Shown one piece after another: positions 7,106-16,215 of a stretch of DNA of 64,000 bases (position 1 is its first letter; every line of letters starts with the position of its first letter). A program made the translations under genes and the position numbers. Source of the stretch: Bifidobacteriaceae bacterium (GTDB lineage Bacteria > Actinomycetota > Actinomycetes > Actinomycetales > WQXJ01); assembly GCA_031270825.1 (NCBI GenBank), contig JAISXH010000026.1, forward strand, positions 1-64,000, given 5' to 3'. The notes under the pieces were generated by a model. That model made no database searches. It saw nothing but the letters and a program-made list of their open reading frames with translations, and was not told the origin of the DNA.

Positions 7106-8400
7106 TGGGAAGACTGTTCTCGAAAGACTTCAGCCTGCTCGTCGCCGGGCAACTGGTCTCGGTGGTGGGGTCCGCGATCGTGCGGTTCGCCCTTGACTTG
7201 TACGTGTTGGACGTGACCGGGCGGGCCGACGTCTTCGCCCTCGTGCTGGCGTTGTCCAGCCTGCCCGGGATCGTCTTCACGCCCGTCGGTGGCGCCATCG
7301 CCGACCGGTTCTCGAAACGGAACCTGATGGTTGGCCTGGACGCCGCCAGCGCCGTGGTCGTCGCCGCCCTGATAGGCGTGATGGCCGCAGGGCGGGCCCC
7401 GCTCCTACTGGTCGGCATCGTCCTGGCACTGCTGTCCCTGGTCGCGTCTATGTACCAACCGACCGTGCAGGCCTCCGTCCCCGCTTTGGCGTCCGAGGCG
7501 AACCTGGCCCAGGCCAACGGGCTAGTCGCCGGGATCGGGGCGGTGGCCGCGCTGGTCGGCCCGGTCCTCGGCGGCGTCCTTTACGGTCTGGTCGGCATCG
7601 ACGCCCTGCTGGCCGTCAGTTTCGCGGCATTCGCCTGCTCGGCCGCCTTCGAGCTGTTCATGCGAATCCCCTTCACGAAGCGGCCCGCCAGCCGGGGGAT
7701 CGTGGTGACGTTGGCCGATGACGTGCGGCAGGGCCTGCGGTTCGCCCGCTGCGGCAACCCGCTCGTCATGCGGATCATCCTGTTGGCGTGCGCCCTGAAC
7801 ATGCTGGCCGTCCCGGCGTTCGTCATCGGCGTCCCTTATGTGCTGCGGTTCACCCTCCACTCCTCCGACCTCATGTACGGGATCGGGTTGGGGTGCACCG
7901 AACTCGCGACCATCGTCGGAGCGCTCGGCGCCGGTCGCATCACCCGCCGCTTCAAAGTGACGGCCATGAACCGGCCGATCTGGCTGTTCGCGCTGCTGAC
8001 CATCCCGATGGCCCTGGCTGTCACCCCAGCGGTGCTCTCACTGGGCTATTGGCCAGCATTCGTGCTGTTCTTCGGCTTCGAGATGGCCGCCATCATCGTG
8101 GCCACCGCGATGTCGGTGTTCGCCATCACCGAGATCCAGAAGGCCATCCCGAACGACTTGTTGGGCAAAGTCATGGGTGTCCTGCTGGCCGGGTCCCAAA
8201 TCGCGGCGCCCATCGGCCAAATGCTCTACGGCCTCGCCTTCGAGACCTTCAGCGGCGCAGTGTGGATACCGCTCCTGCTGGTGACAGCCTTCGCGGCGCT
8301 CATCGGGGCTGCGGCCCGAACCATATTCAGATCAACCCCCAAGAAAGAGAGCGGTCATGACACCAGCGGTCTCGCTGACCAACATCGCCAAGGCGTATAA
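7105..8400 (+). CDS. MFS transporter
   Basis: 431 residues with about twelve hydrophobic segments. The opening FSLLVAGQLVSVVGSAIVRF and the cytoplasmic loop GGAIADRFSKRN (motif A-like between helices 2 and 3) are characteristic of the drug-export type major facilitator proteins. The family exchanges protons for small molecules; substrate is not predictable. It overlaps tetR by one base and extends 44 bases over the following ABC ATPase gene, an unusually long overlap for coupled genes. Confidence 0.85.
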   Translation: MGRLFSKDFSLLVAGQLVSVVGSAIVRFALDLYVLDVTGRADVFALVLALSSLPGIVFTPVGGAIADRFSKRNLMVGLDAASAVVVAALIGVMAAGRAPLLLVGIVLALLSLVASMYQPTVQASVPALASEANLAQANGLVAGIGAVAALVGPVLGGVLYGLVGIDALLAVSFAAFACSAAFELFMRIPFTKRPASRGIVVTLADDVRQGLRFARCGNPLVMRIILLACALNMLAVPAFVIGVPYVLRFTLHSSDLMYGIGLGCTELATIVGALGAGRITRRFKVTAMNRPIWLFALLTIPMALAVTPAVLSLGYWPAFVLFFGFEMAAIIVATAMSVFAITEIQKAIPNDLLGKVMGVLLAGSQIAAPIGQMLYGLAFETFSGAVWIPLLLVTAFAALIGAAARTIFRSTPKKESGHDTSGLADQHRQGV

Positions 8401-9094
8401 GGGCAGCCACCGCGCAGTGCTCAGATCCTGCGACATGACCGTCCGCCAGGGCGAGATCTACGGCTTCCTCGGCCCCAACGGCGCCGGGAAAACCACCGCT
8501 CTGAAGCTGATGCTCGGTCTGCTCACCCCGACAGCGGGCTCGGTGCGGGTGCTCGGGCTGGACCCGACCCGTCAACGCGAGGCCGTGTTGAGGGCAACCG
8601 GATCGATGATCGAGGTCCCGGTCTTCTGGGAACGCCTGTCAGCACGGGCGAACCTGGAAGTCCACCTCGCCTACATGGGACTCGGCGCCGAATCGGTGGA
8701 CGACACCCTGAACCTAGTCGGGCTGCCGGACACCGGAAGCCAGCCCGTCTCGACGTTCTCGCTTGGCATGCGCCAGCGCCTCGGCTTGGCGAGAGCCCTG
8801 GTCCACCGTCCCCAACTGCTGCTCCTGGACGAACCGATCAACGGGCTCGACCCGACCGGCATCAAGCAGACCCGGCAACTGTTGCTAGACCTCGCCGGCC
8901 GGGGTGGCATGACCATCGTCATGTCCAGCCACATCATCAGCGAAGTGGAACAGGTCGCCGACACCATAGGCGTCATCGCCGAAGGGACAATAGTGCGCGA
9001 GGTGGAACTCGCGACGGTCAGAAACGAACACAGCGGCGGGCTCGAAGACTACTTCTTCAGTGTCATGAGCCAGGGAGGCGTCCAACATGCGTGA
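8357..9094 (+). CDS. ABC transporter ATP-binding protein (BcrA/CcmA type)
   Basis: 245 residues. Walker A is GFLGPNGAGKTTALKLML, the signature motif is FSLGMRQRLGLARAL, Walker B is LLLLDEPINGLDPTG, and the H-loop is VMSSHIISEVEQ. The SLGMRQRL version is typical of two-component drug/bacitracin or lantibiotic immunity exporters (BcrA, NukF types). It pairs with the permease that follows, overlapping it by eight bases. The start lies within the end of the MFS gene. Confidence 0.9.
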   Translation: MTPAVSLTNIAKAYKGSHRAVLRSCDMTVRQGEIYGFLGPNGAGKTTALKLMLGLLTPTAGSVRVLGLDPTRQREAVLRATGSMIEVPVFWERLSARANLEVHLAYMGLGAESVDDTLNLVGLPDTGSQPVSTFSLGMRQRLGLARALVHRPQLLLLDEPINGLDPTGIKQTRQLLLDLAGRGGMTIVMSSHIISEVEQVADTIGVIAEGTIVREVELATVRNEHSGGLEDYFFSVMSQGGVQHA

Positions 9095-9815
9095 ACTCAT
9101 AAGGTTGGAACAGCGCAAGAACACCCTGTCCACCTACCTGAAGATGTCTGCCTGGGTGACGGTCGGGGTGGTTGCGATGACCTGGACAATCGCGCTCAGC
9201 GCCGGGTCTGAGCCACCGGGGTCGGAAGAAGCGGCGTTGATGTCCAGCTACATCGGGCTGGCCAACCTCGCGGCAGTCATATCGATGGCGGCGTTCTGCG
9301 TGCTGTCCGCCGCGATGCACGCCAAGTTCACGGTCGAGGAATACAGCGGCAACCGGGCCGTGCTCACCCTCTCGTGCCCGGCCCCCCGGAAGAAGGTCCT
9401 TGCCGCGAAAGTGGTCCTAGTGAGCGGTTTCACTCTCGTGGCCGCTGCGCTCTCCAGCCTTGCCTCGCTGGCTGTGTTTCTGCTGACCGAAGCCGTCTTC
9501 CCGGTGGTTCACGGCCCCTTGGAACCGCACATGATCATCCCTATGGCGGCGGACGTCGTGGTGATGTCGCTGCTGGCCGTGGCTCTGGGATTGATTGGGT
9601 TGGCCGCCGGGTTCCTGAAGCGATCCACCCCGGTGACGATCATCGCCGCCATCATCGCCGCCGCCTTGCTGTCCAGCCTGGCCTCGAACCTCGCCAAAGG
9701 CGACGGCGGGCACGCCCTGCCCATCGTCGCCGTCACCGCTATTGCCGCCATCGCCGCAGCTTTCGCGTTGACCAGGTGGATCTCCGGCACAGTCGAGTCG
9801 ATGGAGGCCGCATGA
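9087..9815 (+). CDS. ABC transporter permease (ABC-2 type)
   Basis: 242 residues with six hydrophobic segments in the ABC-2 layout: a short amphipathic start (MRELIRLEQRKNTLSTYLKM), then helices near residues 20-40, 50-72, 108-130, 145-170, 178-205 and 212-232. KFTVEEYSGNRAVLTLS between helices two and three is the coupling-loop pattern of these permeases. It forms the membrane half of the exporter with the preceding ATPase, likely for a peptide or drug. Confidence 0.75.
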   Translation: MRELIRLEQRKNTLSTYLKMSAWVTVGVVAMTWTIALSAGSEPPGSEEAALMSSYIGLANLAAVISMAAFCVLSAAMHAKFTVEEYSGNRAVLTLSCPAPRKKVLAAKVVLVSGFTLVAAALSSLASLAVFLLTEAVFPVVHGPLEPHMIIPMAADVVVMSLLAVALGLIGLAAGFLKRSTPVTIIAAIIAAALLSSLASNLAKGDGGHALPIVAVTAIAAIAAAFALTRWISGTVESMEAA

Positions 9816-10357
9816 GGCGATGTTGGAACTTGGCAACGGAAGTATTCATCGTGAACAACACTTGGCGCACTCATCCCGAAACTCCTGGCGACATCGCCGC
9901 CATCCGCGAGGTCACCCTCGCCGCGTTTCCCACGGCGCAAGAGGCCGACATCATCGACCTGCTGCGCACCAAGCCCGAAGCGTGGGTGGACGGCCTCTCC
10001 CAGGTCGCCACCGACCCGGACGGCCAAGTCGTCGCCCACTGCCTCGCGACCCGCTGCGTCATCGGTCAGGGCGAGGCCCTCATGCTCGGCCCGGTCGCTG
10101 TGCTCCCGGCCTGGCAGAAGCGGGGCGCGGGCACGGCAGTCGTCACCGCCTGCCTCGCCGAGGCCAAACGCCAAGGCGAGCAGTTCGTGGTCTTGGTCGG
10201 CCATCCGACCTACTACCCGAGGTTCGGCTTCACTAGGGCCGACCGGCACGGCATCGGCGTCGGCATCGACTGCCCGCCAGAAGCGGTCATGGCGCTCAGC
10301 CTGAACGGCGACCCGCTCCCCGCTGGCGTGATCCACGCACCGGCCTTCGGCCTGTAA
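9812..10357 (+). CDS. GNAT-family N-acetyltransferase
   Basis: About 181 residues. The body matches the predicted acyltransferase YhbS-like branch: RPETPGD-like opening (RTHPETPGDIAAIREVTLAAF), LGPVAVLPAWQKRGAGTAVV with the acetyl-CoA loop (Q/RxxGxG/A), and VVLVGHPTYYPRFGFTRA. ATG 9812 overlaps the permease stop; a GTG at 9851 with GGAAG upstream is an alternative giving a start closer to the family norm. A strong hairpin follows the gene. Substrate is unknown. Confidence 0.75.
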   Translation: MRRCWNLATEVFIVNNTWRTHPETPGDIAAIREVTLAAFPTAQEADIIDLLRTKPEAWVDGLSQVATDPDGQVVAHCLATRCVIGQGEALMLGPVAVLPAWQKRGAGTAVVTACLAEAKRQGEQFVVLVGHPTYYPRFGFTRADRHGIGVGIDCPPEAVMALSLNGDPLPAGVIHAPAFGL

Positions 10358-10368
10358 CCCCACACCGG

Positions 10369-10402
10369 GGGCCTGCCACCAGATGACTGCGGTGGCAGGC
10401 CC
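10369..10402. terminator. Strong hairpin between convergent genes
   Basis: GGGCCTGCCACC at 10369-10380 pairs perfectly with GGTGGCAGGCCC at 10391-10402 around a ten-base loop. It lies between the GNAT gene and the oppositely directed methyltransferase remnant and could terminate both. No T-tract is present, as is common in high-GC actinobacteria. Confidence 0.7.
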
Positions 10403-10429
10403 TCGGCCTTGCGAGAAGGGAACCGCCGC

Positions 10430-10818
10430 CTACTGGCCGTGCCAGATGACGACGGCGCTGGGGAACGGAGCCGGATGCTCCGCGCCCTGGAACGTCAACC
10501 TACCCTTGACGTATCTGATCTCGTCAGCCTGCATCACATGGTCGTGCCACCAGCGGGTGTCCGTCCTGGACGGGATCAACAGGACCACGGTCTTGCCGAG
10601 CTTCGCTTCCGCGTGGGCTTTGGCGATCCATTTGGGTAGTTCGCGTCCGTAAGGCGGGTTCGCAAAGCTGCGCTGGCCCCACGCGACAGCCAGCCCGTCG
10701 AAGGCCGGTTCCGGTGGGCAGGGGTCGAAGTCGAACCCAAACTCAGCGTCTAACTGGTCGTAAACCGCCTGGGGGTCCGCCAGTCCATCCGGGCCGACGA
10801 GAACACCACCCGGTTCAC
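10430..10818 (-). pseudogene. Frameshifted phage-type DNA N6-adenine methyltransferase
   Basis: Read on the minus strand from 10818: a GTG start gives VNRVVFSSARMDWRTP, then the frame must shift at the run of five G on the plus strand (10771-10775), after which QAVYDQLDAEFGFDFDP runs uninterrupted to the TAG ending at 10430. The second part contains the methyltransferase motif SFANPPYGRELPKWI and the family blocks TVVLLIPSRTDTRWWHD and the terminal APFPSAVVIWHG, in the order of phage Dam (PF05869-type) enzymes. The GTG overlaps the surface-protein stop as GTGA. One extra base breaks the gene, unless it is a sequencing error. Confidence 0.75.
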
Positions 10819-13800
10819 GTCACGGCCCCAACCCGCCTGCGGCGGCGCGCCGCGGCGACCAACGCCAACCCGGCCAACACAGCGGCCGCGCCGCACGCCG
10901 CCCACGCCCAGGTCGTGGCACCAGTGCGGGGCAGATCCCCTGGTGGCGGCGGCGTCGTCGGGGTAGGTGGTGGCGGCTCGGACCAGATGGTGCGTTCGTT
11001 GAGCGTGTCGAACCGGCCCTCAGCGAGGATGGTCCGTTCGGGGCCCTCGCCGGGCGCCCAGGCGGTCTCCTTGATCCAGGTGCAGCCCGGCTCGTCGGAG
11101 GTGAACTCCGGGGAGTGGAGGGTCTCGGTGGCGCCGGCGGCGATGTCGTGGTCCAAGACCACACCGCCGATCCGGATCGCCCCGGTCGTGTCCTCGGGGT
11201 CGGGCGGGTCGCAGGCCAACTCGTCCGGGACCGCGCCGGGGTTGTTGTGGGGCGTGTGCTGGTACCAGAACTCGATCACGACGCCCTTCGGGAACGGACC
11301 GGTCAGGGTCGCCTCGTCTTTGATCTTGTCGCCCACGCTCGCGTGTTCGGGAGCGTTTGTGACGATCTGGGGTTTCGGCTGTTCCGGCGGCCGGACGATA
11401 GCCGATTCGGACACGGCCCCACAGGTTCCGCGCCGGACGATGTTGCCGTCCTGGTCGGTGACGGTCTCGACCGTGTGGACCATGCCCGGTTCGTTTGGCA
11501 CGGTGATCTCGGGCGAGGAATAGTCGCCGACCCGCTCGACGGGCAGCGGGTCAGGGCTGGAGGCCAGCAGCGCGCTTGGCGCGCAGACCGCTCCTTGGTA
11601 GACCTTCTGGCCGGCCTCGTCGGTGACGACGGTGGGCGACTGGGCGTTGGCCGCGAGCGGCACGAAGTAGGTGTCCCAACCGGCTGCCCACCCGCTCATG
11701 TCGAGCCGTCGCCCATCCGTGTCGGGGAACCAGGCATGGAGCACGTCCACCAGCGCTCCGCCGGCCTCGACCTCGATGGCCGAATCGCGTTGGGCGGCTG
11801 TTTGCCTGGTCGCGTCTTTCAGGTCCGCTGGTGCCAGCAGTTGGGTGATGAACTCCGGGGCTTGGTGGATCAGCCTGATGGTCTCGGATTCCTCCCCGCA
11901 GGTCGACTGGTACGCCTCGGTGCGCGCGTCGCCAGGCCAGGTGACGACGAACGTGTAGGTCGCGTCCCCGCCTTCGGCCTTGAACCTGGACCCGGACACC
12001 CTCTGGGAGGCTCCCCAGGTGTTCAGCGCCAGGGTGGTCTTGTTGACGGCGATCAGCTTCGCCGCCGGGTTGTCCGCCGCGCAGGACTCGGGTGTCACCT
12101 CGCCCTCGATCCGCCACAGTTCGGTGGTTATGGTCTTCCCGTCGCCGGCCCACGGCCCGTACCCGTCCCACTGGGTGTGGCCGACCGCTCCGGCCATGTC
12201 GGTGTCGCCGGGCGCGTCGGGCCAGTCGATCTGCCAGATTTCGTCGGTGAAGAACACCTGTTCGTTGCCGTCGTTGGTCGCGGACCAACGTGTCGCGGCC
12301 GTGTGGATCACCGGAACCCGACGAACCATTGTTGTCTCCACCGGAAGCCACAACGGGGTCGTGACGCCCTTCGCCAGGTAGTCCCTCGTCGCTTCTGGTT
12401 GTTCTGCCAGGTCGATGCCGAACACGAACCCGTAAGTCCCGTACTCGCCGTAGGAGACCTGATGGCAGACCCGTTGCGCGTGTTCCTTCCCGGCGGCGGT
12501 GAACGTGAGGGAGTATTGGTCCGCGACGGGCAGGTCGCCGGCTATGGCGGTGGTTTGGGGTCCGGGGACCGCCGAGTGGTACAGCTTCCCGTCCACCTTC
12601 ACCTCGACGGGCTTGCCCGTGCCCCATTGGTCCAGCCACAAGTCAGCGGGGTTGGTGTGTTCGACCCACACCGTGTCGCAGACCTGGGCGGTGGCGTCGC
12701 CCTTCGGCTCGGCCACCGTCGCGTTCTCAACCTGAGATTGGATCGCGAGTTCCATCTGGGTGACGTGGGTTTCAGTTTGCTGCCCGAACTTGTCCGCTGG
12801 GTCGTTGTCGAACAGTTCGGCCACCTCTGGCACCTGGTCGGCGCGGTCGATCCGCCACACCCAGGTCCCATACTGCGAGGAGGGAACGGTGAACCCCGCC
12901 GGGGCCGGGACCGTGACCGGATCGCGCCCCGAGGTGGGCAGGGTCACGTTGACAAAGGCCGTGCCCAACACTTCCGCGTCGGCGGGTGGGGTCTCGGAGA
13001 TGGTGAACGATGACGCCGACCCGGCGTAGAACGTCCCCGTCACCTTCACGACGGCAGGCTTTCCGTCGCGGGTTGAGATCCACGAGTCCCGCTCGTCCGG
13101 CAACGAGACGGTTATCGTGTCGTCCGGCGCTTGTCCCTTCGCCTGGAACTGGTCCGGCAGGGCCGACGCGACAGCCAACGTCATCGGGACGGTGAACCGC
13201 TCGGACAGGGTGAAGTAGTCATCGCAGAACGGCCCACCTTTGGGCAGGTACTTCGCGTTCGCGCCCTGGTCCTCCGCTTTCAAGCACCAGCGCATCGCGT
13301 AGTGGCCTGATCCGGTGTCCGGCAGAGGGACGACGGCGGTCGCCCACTGGCCCGGCCCGGTCAACGTCGCTTTGGCCGGCTCACTAGACACGACCACGGC
13401 CCCCGGCGGGAGGCTCGCCGAGGCCGCCGGCGGGACGGTCGCTTTGGCGACATCGCCCGAGGCTGTAAACGGGAAGTAGGTCTTCGGTTGGGTTTGGGCG
13501 CCGTCCGCCCACTCCTTGACCGGCCACTGCGAACCACCCACCGCGTCGGCTTTCACCTTGTCCACAACAGCCGTGGCGTCCCCGGACAACGCTTGGGAGG
13601 AGACCTCCGTGGCGATCTTCGGCTGCCACTTCGTCTCCGTTGGCGCGTCAGTGTCAGAACCGTCCGCCTCGACTTCAAGCGGAGTGATGGCGCGCTGCTC
13701 GCCGCCGGCGGCCTGGTGAACCATGAAGCAGGACGCCGGGATGCCTTTGACCTCAATCGTCGCGCCCACCTTCTCACCCGCGATCAGATCGTGGCGGGCC

Positions 13801-14471
13801 GCCAGGGCCACAGTGACCGCCGCGGCCCTGGTGCTGACGGTCTTGACCTGGCTGCCGTCCTCGAACGTGACATTGGGGGTGGTCAGCTTTACCGTCGCGG
13901 AATACCCCGCCGAGTAATGGGCCGCGCTTCTGGCCAGCGCCCCGCCCGTTATTTTCGCGGGCTCGCCCTCGCGGACCAGGCCGACGTAGACCTTCAGAGC
14001 AGCGGCATCGACTTCGACGTAAGCGTCTTTCGGCCCGGCGTTCGCCTCAGCCTCGGCCTTCATCGCGGCGAAGCGGTCGGGGTAGGACACCGGGACGCCC
14101 GAGTTGTACTCTGCCCGCGCGAACTGCGACAACGAGGCCGCCGTCTGGTTGTCGCCGGTCTCCAGGTACCTGGCCAGCAGGTAGGCGATCTGCGCCGTCT
14201 TGTCGGGTTGGCCATTCGCATACGCGCCGCAGACTCTCTTGGCGGCCGAGTCGTCAAGTTTATCCCAGCAAACACCTGTGCGGCCAACGGATAGCCTCAC
14301 ATCGAGGCTGTTGGCCAACCGGGTGTAGTCCGCGGAGGTGTAAACCGATCCGCGGTCGGAGTGGAACACCGCGCCGCCGGTCGCCTTGACCCACTTGTAG
14401 TACCCCGACCTGGCGACACTCAACAACCTCGCCATCATCGCGACTGGATAGTTGGCCTTCTCCTGCCACAT
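10815..14471 (-). CDS. LPRTG-anchored surface protein, N-terminus replaced by IS3 relic
   Basis: 1218 codons as read. Residues 1-70 are IS3 transposase pieces and are not native. From about residue 71 (KLDDSAAKRVCGAYANG) it is a large extracellular protein. A helical region (TAQIAYLLARYLETGDNQTA) recalls domains of actinobacterial thioester/Ig-type surface adhesins. Several hundred residues of beta-rich repeats with paired cysteines follow, then a PPPPTPTTPPPP wall-spanning stretch. It ends with LPRTG, a hydrophobic helix and an RRRRR tail, a complete sortase signal. The mature body is intact but no signal peptide is in this frame; that lies in the separate upstream frame 14471-14662. Probably non-functional as a secreted protein unless expression is rescued. 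Confidence 0.8.
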   Translation of the reverse strand: MWQEKANYPVAMMARLLSVARSGYYKWVKATGGAVFHSDRGSVYTSADYTRLANSLDVRLSVGRTGVCWDKLDDSAAKRVCGAYANGQPDKTAQIAYLLARYLETGDNQTAASLSQFARAEYNSGVPVSYPDRFAAMKAEAEANAGPKDAYVEVDAAALKVYVGLVREGEPAKITGGALARSAAHYSAGYSATVKLTTPNVTFEDGSQVKTVSTRAAAVTVALAARHDLIAGEKVGATIEVKGIPASCFMVHQAAGGEQRAITPLEVEADGSDTDAPTETKWQPKIATEVSSQALSGDATAVVDKVKADAVGGSQWPVKEWADGAQTQPKTYFPFTASGDVAKATVPPAASASLPPGAVVVSSEPAKATLTGPGQWATAVVPLPDTGSGHYAMRWCLKAEDQGANAKYLPKGGPFCDDYFTLSERFTVPMTLAVASALPDQFQAKGQAPDDTITVSLPDERDSWISTRDGKPAVVKVTGTFYAGSASSFTISETPPADAEVLGTAFVNVTLPTSGRDPVTVPAPAGFTVPSSQYGTWVWRIDRADQVPEVAELFDNDPADKFGQQTETHVTQMELAIQSQVENATVAEPKGDATAQVCDTVWVEHTNPADLWLDQWGTGKPVEVKVDGKLYHSAVPGPQTTAIAGDLPVADQYSLTFTAAGKEHAQRVCHQVSYGEYGTYGFVFGIDLAEQPEATRDYLAKGVTTPLWLPVETTMVRRVPVIHTAATRWSATNDGNEQVFFTDEIWQIDWPDAPGDTDMAGAVGHTQWDGYGPWAGDGKTITTELWRIEGEVTPESCAADNPAAKLIAVNKTTLALNTWGASQRVSGSRFKAEGGDATYTFVVTWPGDARTEAYQSTCGEESETIRLIHQAPEFITQLLAPADLKDATRQTAAQRDSAIEVEAGGALVDVLHAWFPDTDGRRLDMSGWAAGWDTYFVPLAANAQSPTVVTDEAGQKVYQGAVCAPSALLASSPDPLPVERVGDYSSPEITVPNEPGMVHTVETVTDQDGNIVRRGTCGAVSESAIVRPPEQPKPQIVTNAPEHASVGDKIKDEATLTGPFPKGVVIEFWYQHTPHNNPGAVPDELACDPPDPEDTTGAIRIGGVVLDHDIAAGATETLHSPEFTSDEPGCTWIKETAWAPGEGPERTILAEGRFDTLNERTIWSEPPPPTPTTPPPPGDLPRTGATTWAWAACGAAAVLAGLALVAAARRRRRVGAVT
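14262..14471 (-). mobile_element. IS3 transposase relic with internal deletion
   Basis: Encodes 70 residues in frame with the surface protein. MWQEKANYPVAMMARLLSVA matches the start of IS3 OrfB, then after KWVKA the sequence jumps to TGGAVFHSDRGSVYTS and LSVGRTGVCWD, which belong roughly 190 residues further on in the intact OrfB at 196-1191. The relic therefore has a large internal deletion and has lost its own ends. It separates the surface protein's signal peptide from its body. Confidence 0.8.
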
Positions 14472-14662
14472 CAGTCTTCACCGGTGAGTTCGATCACGCC
14501 GTCCCACGCTTTGACGGCCGTCTCATGATGAGGCGCGGACACGCCGGCGAATGCTCCCGCGCAGATCAACACCGTGGGAACCAGCACCAGCGCAAACCGC
14601 AGGATCGCTTTCGGCTGCCGTCCTAGGGCGGCCGGGAGCCCCGCGTTCATGCCGGCCAGCAT
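14471..14662 (-). pseudogene. Signal-peptide fragment of the interrupted surface protein
   Basis: 63 codons. A basic region (GRQPKAILR) precedes a hydrophobic core (FALVLVPTVLICAGAFAGV) and SAPHHE, a typical Sec signal peptide, then about 18 residues ending ELTGED and a TGA. That TGA overlaps the ATG of the IS3-derived frame by one base (TGATG). Placed before residue 71 of the downstream frame it would restore a normal exported protein, so it is the displaced 5' end of the same gene. The alternative of an independent secreted peptide is less likely. Confidence 0.65.
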
Positions 14663-14756
14663 AGCCCTGCCCCGCGCCGTCGGCCCCGGCCAACGGCACT
14701 CGGAAGGGAACTGCTAGGTCACGGCCAAGCGGCGCCGTGCCCGGGGCCTCGCAAAC

Positions 14757-14878
14757 CGGTGAACCAACCGGTTTCCTAGGTCGAAGCAGCCTTTGCCTTC
14801 CGCGTTTCCGCTGGTCAGCGTTCCGCTGCCCCGCGTCACCACGGTCGGAGCGTGGTTATTCACCACGCTCCTAGCGAT
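14757..14878 (+). repeat. Interspersed hairpin repeat, copy 1
   Basis: About 120 bases nearly identical to copies at 47640-47758 and, inverted, at 63885-64000. It opens with ACCGGTTTCCTAGG, contains TTCCGCGTTTCCGCTGGTCA, and ends with a perfect hairpin GGAGCGTGGT-TATTC-ACCACGCTCC (14847-14871). An AAACCGGT...ACCGGTTT palindrome lies at its left edge. It is located just past the end of the telA gene and may serve as a terminator. Confidence 0.85.
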
Positions 14879-14889
14879 CTTCGCTCGCC

Positions 14890-16215
14890 TCAGTGGACGC
14901 CGAGAGCCTGCAGGATGTCGGCGTCTGGAGCCGGCGCTTGCGGTGTCGGGGCCTGCACGTCCGCCAAGACCTCGCGCACAATCGTGGTGCGGGCGTCGGT
15001 CACGGCGGCGCCGATCTCCCGTTCAGAGGTCTCCATCGCGTTCAGGATTTGGCCGCGCACGGTCCGGCCCCAGCGGCTGGCCTCAACCAGGCCGTCGCAT
15101 TGCGTCTTGATGGAGTCGCGGATGGTCCAGATCGCCTGCTCCGGCAGGATCGGGGCCTGGGCCGCCTTAGCGGTCTCCGCGACCGCCTGGCCAGCGGCCT
15201 GGAAAGCGCCTTCGATCAGGCGGGCGGTGCCGTCGGCCAAGGCCTGGCCAACCTCGCCAGACTCTTTCGCCAGCGCCGCCTGCTGCCACATGACCAGCGA
15301 CTTCTTGCCTCCCGGCAAGCCCATGGTGCGGAACACCTGCAAACGGCGCTGCATGGTGAAAGACACCCCGATCAGGTTGCGCACCGCCGGCGACAGGGCA
15401 TAGGCCAAGAAGAACTGCTGGCGCCAGTCGAACAGGGTCAGCTCAACCGCCTGGATGCCTTCGGCCAGCGTCTGCGCCTCTTCTTCCGCAGCCGGTCGAG
15501 ATGGGTCACCGGCTGGGATCGCGGCCAACTTGGCTTCCATCTCGGCCGCCCGCTTGGCCCCCTCTTCGCGCACTTGCTCCAGCGCCGCCAAGACCCCGAC
15601 CAGGCCGGTCAGCGAAGCGTCGTTGGCCTTGTACAGTTGCTGTCCCCGCGACACGTTGTCCGCCAGCCGCAACTCCAGTTCCCGAGTCTGTCCCGCCGCC
15701 ATGTCAAGGCGCTCCTCAATCGACTTCGACTCGCGGTACATGGCCTTCATGGTGGCCTTGCCGCTGCGCAGCGCGTGGCGCAGCTTGTTCATCAGGCCTT
15801 TGACTTTCCCGGACTCGAACTGGGCGCTGAAACCGTCCAACTGCCGCAAAATGCCGTTGACCACCTGGTCGGCTTCCGGCAATTCGATTTGCCGTTGGGC
15901 GGCCAACAGCTCTGCCGAGGTCTGGTTGATCTTGGTCAGCGCCGATTGGCCGAAGTCGAGCAGCGCATTGCGGTCTATCAGCAGCCGATCAGCCAACTCG
16001 GCGCTGCGGGCGGCCAGCAATTCGCGCTGCTCTGGCGCCAGCAGGGGCCGAAACTCGACATGGGACTGCTCGGCCGGAGCGGCCGCCTCAGCCGGCGGGA
16101 CGGCCGCGAGCGCCTTCGCCAGCGGCGTTTCAGCCACCGGATTGGTGTTCGGATCCCCGAGCAAAGAGGCCATGTCAACGGCCACGGGATCTGGTGAAGC
16201 GGTAGTGTTGGTCAT
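14890..16215 (-). CDS. telA: TelA-family toxic anion resistance protein
   Basis: 441 residues, the usual size of TelA/KlaA proteins. It is mostly long helices with coiled-coil character. Landmarks are LLDFGQSALTKINQTSAELL, VVNGILRQLDGFSAQFESG, KLRHALRSGKATMKAMYRES, and NLIGVSFTMQRRLQVFRTMG near the C-terminus, matching PF05816. The family is linked to tellurite, colicin and cell-envelope stress resistance, probably at the inner membrane face. It overlaps the upstream XpaC-like gene by four bases and forms an operon with it and the VWA lipoprotein. Confidence 0.85.
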   Translation of the reverse strand: MTNTTASPDPVAVDMASLLGDPNTNPVAETPLAKALAAVPPAEAAAPAEQSHVEFRPLLAPEQRELLAARSAELADRLLIDRNALLDFGQSALTKINQTSAELLAAQRQIELPEADQVVNGILRQLDGFSAQFESGKVKGLMNKLRHALRSGKATMKAMYRESKSIEERLDMAAGQTRELELRLADNVSRGQQLYKANDASLTGLVGVLAALEQVREEGAKRAAEMEAKLAAIPAGDPSRPAAEEEAQTLAEGIQAVELTLFDWRQQFFLAYALSPAVRNLIGVSFTMQRRLQVFRTMGLPGGKKSLVMWQQAALAKESGEVGQALADGTARLIEGAFQAAGQAVAETAKAAQAPILPEQAIWTIRDSIKTQCDGLVEASRWGRTVRGQILNAMETSEREIGAAVTDARTTIVREVLADVQAPTPQAPAPDADILQALGVH

